The notes below the pieces were generated by a model, which was not told where the DNA came from, did not search any database, and worked only from the letters and a program-made list of their open reading frames with translations. A DNA stretch of 8,753 nucleotides, taken from positions 1 to 8,753 of the forward strand of contig RFJX01000048.1 in NCBI GenBank assembly GCA_003694425.1, read 5' to 3'. Position 1 is the stretch's first letter. Every line of letters begins with the position of its first letter. Positions 5,195-8,753 of the stretch are shown here, in pieces. The stretch comes from Gammaproteobacteria bacterium (GTDB lineage: Bacteria > Pseudomonadota > Gammaproteobacteria > J113). A program made the translations under genes and the position numbers.

Positions 5195-7513
5195 TTATTC
5201 CACCGCCCCGGTCATCTGGAAGGCGGCCCAGTAGTACGGATGATGATATTTCGCCTTGGTGGCCAGTTGGGCGTCGCGCAGGGCGGCGCGTTTATCCTCT
5301 CGTGCCAGGTTCTTGTAGAAGCCGGTCATCAGATCGGAGGTCGCCGCATCGTCCACCTGCCAGAGGCTGGAGACGATGGAGCTGGCGCCGGCATAGAGAA
5401 AGCCCCGCGTAAAGCCGACCACGTCATCACCGTTGGCCACCTTGCCCAACGCGGTCTCACAGGCCGAAAGCGTCACCAGATCGGCATTGAGGTTGAGGTC
5501 GTACAGCTCGCCCACCGTGAGCATGCCGTCGTTCTGATCATCCTTCGCCAGCAGCAGACCCGATTGCAACGGCTTCTCCGGGTTGAACACTCCATGCGAG
5601 GCAAAGTGAAGGTAGCGGAACGCCTTGCCGTACGCCTTCACCGCCGTCTCCGTCGCCTGACCCCTCAAGAGCAGCTTCGCCCCCGGAACCTCGCTCGAGA
5701 CCGCCTGCGCCTCCTTCTGGGCAAACGGCAGATCGTATTTGGCATCGCCCAGATCGGGGTTGCCAAAGGCCAGCATCGAGCCCGCCTTGTTCCGGTGCGC
5801 CTTGAGGAACTTCATCACCGAGGCCGAAGGCAGAATCCGAACGTTGTAACGATCGATCAGGAACTGTCCGCCGTCGGTCAGCGCGGCAAACGGCAGATAA
5901 TGCAATGCCCCATGCGGCACGATGGTCAGGTTCTTCGTGTGGATGCCCGATGCCACAGGCGCGATCAGGCGGGCATAGAGCCGCTGTCCGCTTTGCCGGT
6001 AGGCCGGGCTCTTCACATCCAGAATCGCCTGCCGGAACGCGCGAACCTCCGCATCCAGACCCTTGCCGTTCAGTTTCACGCCACGGATGCCTTCGGCGGT
6101 GACAACAAAGGCAAACAGATCATCGCCCGAGCCATAGTATTCGATCAGGGTTTCAGCCTTCGGAAGAAGGCGTTGAATCTCTTTTACATCCGGTGCTTCC
6201 ACGGTCACCAGCGAGGAGAGCTCCGGCGCCTGCTGCGCCAGTGTCGTCCGCGCCTTGATCGCAATGCTGCGGGTGGACGAACGCTCCGCCTCGCCGCTGT
6301 TCATCGCATAGGCCTTCACCTCCGCCGCATCCAGCTGGGCCAGCAGCCGATTCTGCTCCTCCACGCTCGCTGCCTCGCCGCCGCCGGCAAACTTCTTCTT
6401 GCTCGCCAGCATGTCCACCAAAGCCCGCGCCTTGCCTCGCTCCGCATAGGCGAAGGCTTCGTCAAAGGCGCCTTCGTCCATCAGGGCGGTGACAATATCC
6501 GAATAGACCCTCTGTTTGTCCCCGGCAAATCCGATCTTGCCGGATTCCGCATGGATGCTGGCACGCTGGGATTCGATCTCCCGGATGGCCTCCCTCAGAT
6601 AATCGATGGCTTGTCGATCATCTCCCATGGATCGCTCGATCAGGGCAGCCTGATGGTAGGATTGCCAGATCATGGAGGAATCCAGGTTCCTGAAATGTGG
6701 ATTCTTCAGTGCCAGCCCGTAAGCTTCTCCCGCCTTTTCGTAGTCTCCCAACGCAAAGTAGATCTTGCCTTCGAGTGCGCTCTTATAGACACGGATGACA
6801 TCGCCGTAATCGAACTTCCCTTCAAGCCATCCTATCTGGATTTTATCGATGAACGACCTGGCTTTCTGGTATTCGCCGTTTTCATACAAAATTCTGGCCT
6901 GGATCATGTGGTATTCCCGGGCTAATCCCGGATTCCCCCTGAAGAAGCTTTCGGACTCTTCACCCAGCTCGTTCAGTGCATCCATGAATTCCTTGTAGTC
7001 GTCCGGTCGGTGCGCGCGGATCGCCGCAACAGCCCCTGTCAGCAGCGGGCTCGGCAGCCCGAAGGTCGTGAGCAATGCCATTCTCTGGAAAGTGATGTGC
7101 ATTTGGCTGTGCGTCAGTTCATTGATCGACTTGTAGGACAGGTCGATGGCTCTGCGATATTTCTGCAGCGCCAGAGCCAGCTCTGCCTCCATCGCATACA
7201 GGTCCCAGTAGCTGAAGTCGTCCTGGCCGCCAGCCCCTGTGAAATCCGACAGGAACAGCAACCCATTGCGGGCGGGGGTGAAACGCTTTCTGTACTGGGA
7301 GAAACAGGCGTCGAACTGGGCAAACTTTTTCTTCGTGTAGAAGATGATGCATCTGTTCTTCAACCTGACCAGGGAGCCGTCGTCCGTCGATCCGGAAAGC
7401 TTTTGTTCCACCTGGTCGAGATTTCCCGATGTGATCTGCCTTCTCTCCATGACCCCTCCGCAGGAGGTGATCGACAGCAGGAGCATGGCGGTCAGGATCC
7501 GAGCCAAATGCAT
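5195..7513 (-). CDS. TPR-CHAT protease, predicted outer-membrane lipoprotein
   Basis: A 772-residue CHAT (caspase HetF associated with TPRs) domain protein. Residues 1-18 form a lipoprotein signal with lipobox ITSC, Cys18 being the predicted lipidated residue. Gly follows, so there is no Asp retention signal and outer-membrane delivery is expected. Residues about 60-350 are helical with tetratricopeptide-type repeats (for example ALGDYEKAGEAYGLALK and the helix pair after MIWQSYHQAALIERSMGDDRQAIDYLREAI). The CHAT domain covers about 455-770: IVPHGALHYLPFAAL, MLAFGNPDLG, catalytic His640 in LHFASHG, and catalytic Cys685 in LSACETALG, followed by the conserved FTRGFLYAGASSIVSSLWQVDD. All catalytic motifs look intact. 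The start ATG at 7513 has AGGAGG 5 nt upstream and begins the signal exactly; the open frame to 7570 overlaps the previous gene's end and is rejected. It follows the beta-barrel gene by 34 nt, so the two are probably co-transcribed. The substrate is unknown; the TPRs probably select the partner. Confidence 0.93.
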   Translation of the reverse strand: MHLARILTAMLLLSITSCGGVMERRQITSGNLDQVEQKLSGSTDDGSLVRLKNRCIIFYTKKKFAQFDACFSQYRKRFTPARNGLLFLSDFTGAGGQDDFSYWDLYAMEAELALALQKYRRAIDLSYKSINELTHSQMHITFQRMALLTTFGLPSPLLTGAVAAIRAHRPDDYKEFMDALNELGEESESFFRGNPGLAREYHMIQARILYENGEYQKARSFIDKIQIGWLEGKFDYGDVIRVYKSALEGKIYFALGDYEKAGEAYGLALKNPHFRNLDSSMIWQSYHQAALIERSMGDDRQAIDYLREAIREIESQRASIHAESGKIGFAGDKQRVYSDIVTALMDEGAFDEAFAYAERGKARALVDMLASKKKFAGGGEAASVEEQNRLLAQLDAAEVKAYAMNSGEAERSSTRSIAIKARTTLAQQAPELSSLVTVEAPDVKEIQRLLPKAETLIEYYGSGDDLFAFVVTAEGIRGVKLNGKGLDAEVRAFRQAILDVKSPAYRQSGQRLYARLIAPVASGIHTKNLTIVPHGALHYLPFAALTDGGQFLIDRYNVRILPSASVMKFLKAHRNKAGSMLAFGNPDLGDAKYDLPFAQKEAQAVSSEVPGAKLLLRGQATETAVKAYGKAFRYLHFASHGVFNPEKPLQSGLLLAKDDQNDGMLTVGELYDLNLNADLVTLSACETALGKVANGDDVVGFTRGFLYAGASSIVSSLWQVDDAATSDLMTGFYKNLAREDKRAALRDAQLATKAKYHHPYYWAAFQMTGAVE

Positions 7514-7547
7514 ATGCGCCTCCTGAGCACCGGTTGAAAGCGACCGG

Positions 7548-8195
7548 TCAGAACTGATACGTGAGCCCAAATGTCCCGTAATAGTCGGTGCCCGAGTACC
7601 CCTTATAGGCGAAGATGTCTGCGCGGGCTTTCAGGCGATCGGATGCGCGCAAGGTAAATCCCCCTCCAGCCAGTCCGCTGACGTCCGTTCCGTTGAAGAA
7701 CTGAATGTTTGTATTGACCGTGTTCATCCCCTCTGTCGTCGTCGTGCTGGTTGGGACGGCCGTGACATTCGGTTTGCTCAGCCATACAAATCCCACACCG
7801 CCCGTCAGATAGAAGTTCCGTGTCAATCGCAGGGAAAGCCTTTCCTTCATTGAGAAGAGGTTTCTCGACGATGTGCGGATGATCACATCCTGTCCATTCA
7901 AAAGTTGCGTGCCCGGAGGAAATGACTCTCTCCTATCTCCTCCACCGACCTTGCCGAATCCAAACTCGAACTGTCCTAGAGGGCCTAGGTCATAGCCTAT
8001 CGTAATCATGCCGATGGGACGGGTGACCCGAGTGGCGTTCAAAGAACCGGTATAAGAAAACTCCAGAGTGCTCAGCGCCCCGGCCTCCAATCCGATCGAC
8101 CAGGGTCTGTCTTTTGCCAGCTCGATCTTCTCGCCAGCGGTGGCGCCTTGCGCACCTGTCAGACAAAGCGCGATCAGCAACAAAATGGGTCTCAT
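7548..8195 (-). CDS. Predicted outer-membrane beta-barrel protein of unknown function
   Basis: A 215-residue protein with a signal peptide (MRPILLLIALCLTGAQG, cleavage near ATA before GEK). The mature part alternates hydrophobic and polar residues in strands rich in Gly and aromatics (SIGLEAGAL, PIGMITIGYDLG, NFYLTGGVGFVWL, VSGLAGGGFTLRA) and ends FGLTYQF, a terminal Phe as expected for recognition by the BAM machinery. The size fits a small barrel, about eight strands, comparable to OmpA/OmpX-like proteins; no specific family is recognised. A Thr/Ser/Asn-rich stretch around residues 145-165 is probably a surface loop. The start ATG at 8195 has AAGGAG about 12 nt upstream, a slightly long spacer; the open frame continues to 8330 without signal-like sequence. 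The gene precedes the CHAT lipoprotein by 34 nt, so it may be the partner or anchor of that protease at the outer membrane. This link is inference. Confidence 0.8.
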   Translation of the reverse strand: MRPILLLIALCLTGAQGATAGEKIELAKDRPWSIGLEAGALSTLEFSYTGSLNATRVTRPIGMITIGYDLGPLGQFEFGFGKVGGGDRRESFPPGTQLLNGQDVIIRTSSRNLFSMKERLSLRLTRNFYLTGGVGFVWLSKPNVTAVPTSTTTTEGMNTVNTNIQFFNGTDVSGLAGGGFTLRASDRLKARADIFAYKGYSGTDYYGTFGLTYQF

Positions 8196-8287
8196 GATTT
8201 GATTGTTCTCCTTGGTGCGTTCGTTCGGATAGGCGTATGCCAGTGTCGCCGAATTCGGCATCATTGGTCGTGTTGACGTGGGTGGAC

Positions 8288-8331
8288 CATGCGTTCCGCA
8301 GGGGGGATCGGAGGGGAGAGAGGAACGCATG
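8288..8331. repeat. Perfect 10-bp inverted repeat with 24-nt purine-rich loop
   Basis: CATGCGTTCC (8288-8297) and GGAACGCATG (8322-8331) are exact reverse complements around a G/A-rich interval. It lies about 95 nt upstream of the start of the beta-barrel gene, so it could be an operator site or the remnant end of a small element. It has no T-run and is not a typical terminator. Confidence 0.6.
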
Positions 8332-8546
8332 ATGCAACACCCACTTCACGGCCGCGGGCGGTAAGCCCGGATGCGAACGGTGGCCGTTCGTGGCGGTTTG
8401 TCCATTCCCCCATTTGGGGGATAGGGGGCGTGGTTCGGTTGGGGTATCCGATAGTGGGCGGCACACCTGCCGTTTCGTCGTCGCGGCTGTTCGCCGACCG
8501 GCTTGGGGGATGCACGCAAGCGATAGTCGGGATGGTCCACGCCGAC

Positions 8547-8655
8547 ACTCCCGTCGCCATCGAGGTCGGCGCGTGGATTGTCGTTCAGTCCATTGAGCAG
8601 GATGTAGGTGAAGAGCCCGTTGCCTTTGCGGCGCAGTCGTAAGAGTGCTTCCAAG
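8547..8655 (-). pseudogene. Probable remnant of a caspase-family protease gene
   Basis: The minus-strand frame from 8654 downward reads LLRLRRKGNGLFTYILLNGL followed by ADLDGDGSVGV. The pattern GxGLFTYxLLxGL, then an acidic DxDGDGxVxV loop, is typical of the C-terminal part of the catalytic domain in secreted or WD40-linked caspase-family proteins. It is absent from the intact caspase gene of this window, so it would derive from a different paralogue. No start, no catalytic His or Cys segment and no continuation after the loop are visible; downstream the frame turns into Pro/Arg-rich sequence. The similarity is short, so chance or a dockerin-like calcium loop cannot be excluded. Confidence 0.4.
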
Positions 8656-8658
8656 CTT

Positions 8659-8753
8659 CTAATGCACCCGGCGCCACAGGATGCGCTCGAAGCCGACCGA
8701 GACCACGGCGAAGCTGCACAGCTTCATCGCCGCGCCGTATTTGGCCTGCAGGC
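8659..8753 (-). CDS. C-terminal end of a possible unrecognised CDS, cut by the window edge
   Basis: The last 30 codons of an open frame entering from the right edge end at a TAG at 8661-8659. The visible peptide contains a mildly hydrophobic stretch (LCSFAVVSVGF) followed by a basic end (ERILWRRVH), which could be the end of a membrane or membrane-associated protein. I do not recognise a family, and 30 codons are too few to prove coding. The frame looks more protein-like than its alternatives. The caspase-like remnant begins only a few bases downstream in another frame. Confidence 0.35.
   Translation of the reverse strand, partial: LQAKYGAAMKLCSFAVVSVGFERILWRRVH

Larger units (their letters stand above)
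8196..8658. other. Upstream interval of the beta-barrel-CHAT pair, no intact gene
   Basis: This stretch should contain the promoter of the beta-barrel/CHAT transcription unit, but I find no convincing -35/-10 pair. Besides the 10-bp inverted repeat at 8288-8331 it holds a short palindrome CCCCCATTTGGGGG (8407-8420), a CGAACGG/CCGTTCG hairpin around 8373-8389, and the caspase-like remnant at 8547-8655. The remaining translations in all frames are Arg/Pro-rich and not protein-like. Confidence 0.5.

Noticed and set aside
5183..6925. 580-codon plus-strand open frame
   Set aside because: It is antisense to the TPR-CHAT gene, is His/Arg/Gln-rich with no domain pattern, and arises from GC-rich codon use of the true gene.
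8407..8420. CCCCCATTTGGGGG palindrome as terminator
   Set aside because: A 5-bp stem with no T-run on either side; listed only as part of the noncoding interval.

Overview
The window looks like a chromosomal segment of a GC-rich Gram-negative proteobacterium. This rests on a ubiquinone-pathway hydroxylase (Coq7), exported proteins, a predicted outer-membrane lipoprotein and a beta-barrel ending in a terminal Phe. I cannot name the genus from sequence alone. All genes I can support are on the minus strand, so transcription runs from high to low coordinates. Several genes use GTG or TTG starts, and the GC content produces long antisense open frames that are not genes.

Left part (about 87-2037): a housekeeping-type cluster read fxsA (phage-exclusion-linked membrane protein), then a Bax-inhibitor-1/YccA family membrane protein, then coq7. 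A 148-nt multi-hairpin repeat occurs twice in the same orientation without indels. One copy fills the fxsA-BI-1 gap and the other lies upstream of fxsA. At least two of its stems show paired compensatory changes between the copies.

2038-2645 is about 600 bases without a gene. It holds the second hairpin repeat, a separate strong dyad, a 12-nt-spaced short direct repeat and a 21-nt unit repeated three times.

Middle and right part (2646-8195): two adjacent gene pairs. The first transcribed pair is an outer-membrane beta-barrel protein followed 34 nt later by a TPR-CHAT protease with a lipoprotein signal. After a 228-nt gap with a possible promoter comes a secreted caspase-fold protease, then a secreted DUF4384 protein that starts inside the protease stop codon (TTGA overlap). 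The caspase protein carries intact His/Cys catalytic motifs, an EF-hand-like loop and, at its C terminus, a cytochrome c domain with CxxCH and a candidate distal Met. I infer a cell-envelope proteolytic module combining two clan CD-type peptidases (caspase-fold and CHAT) with a heme domain. The caspase-cytochrome c fusion is the most unusual feature of the window.

Right edge (8196-8753): no intact gene. It holds a 10-bp inverted repeat, a short piece resembling the C-terminal part of a caspase-family protein (probably a decayed paralogue), and the last 30 codons of a possible CDS that runs off the window.
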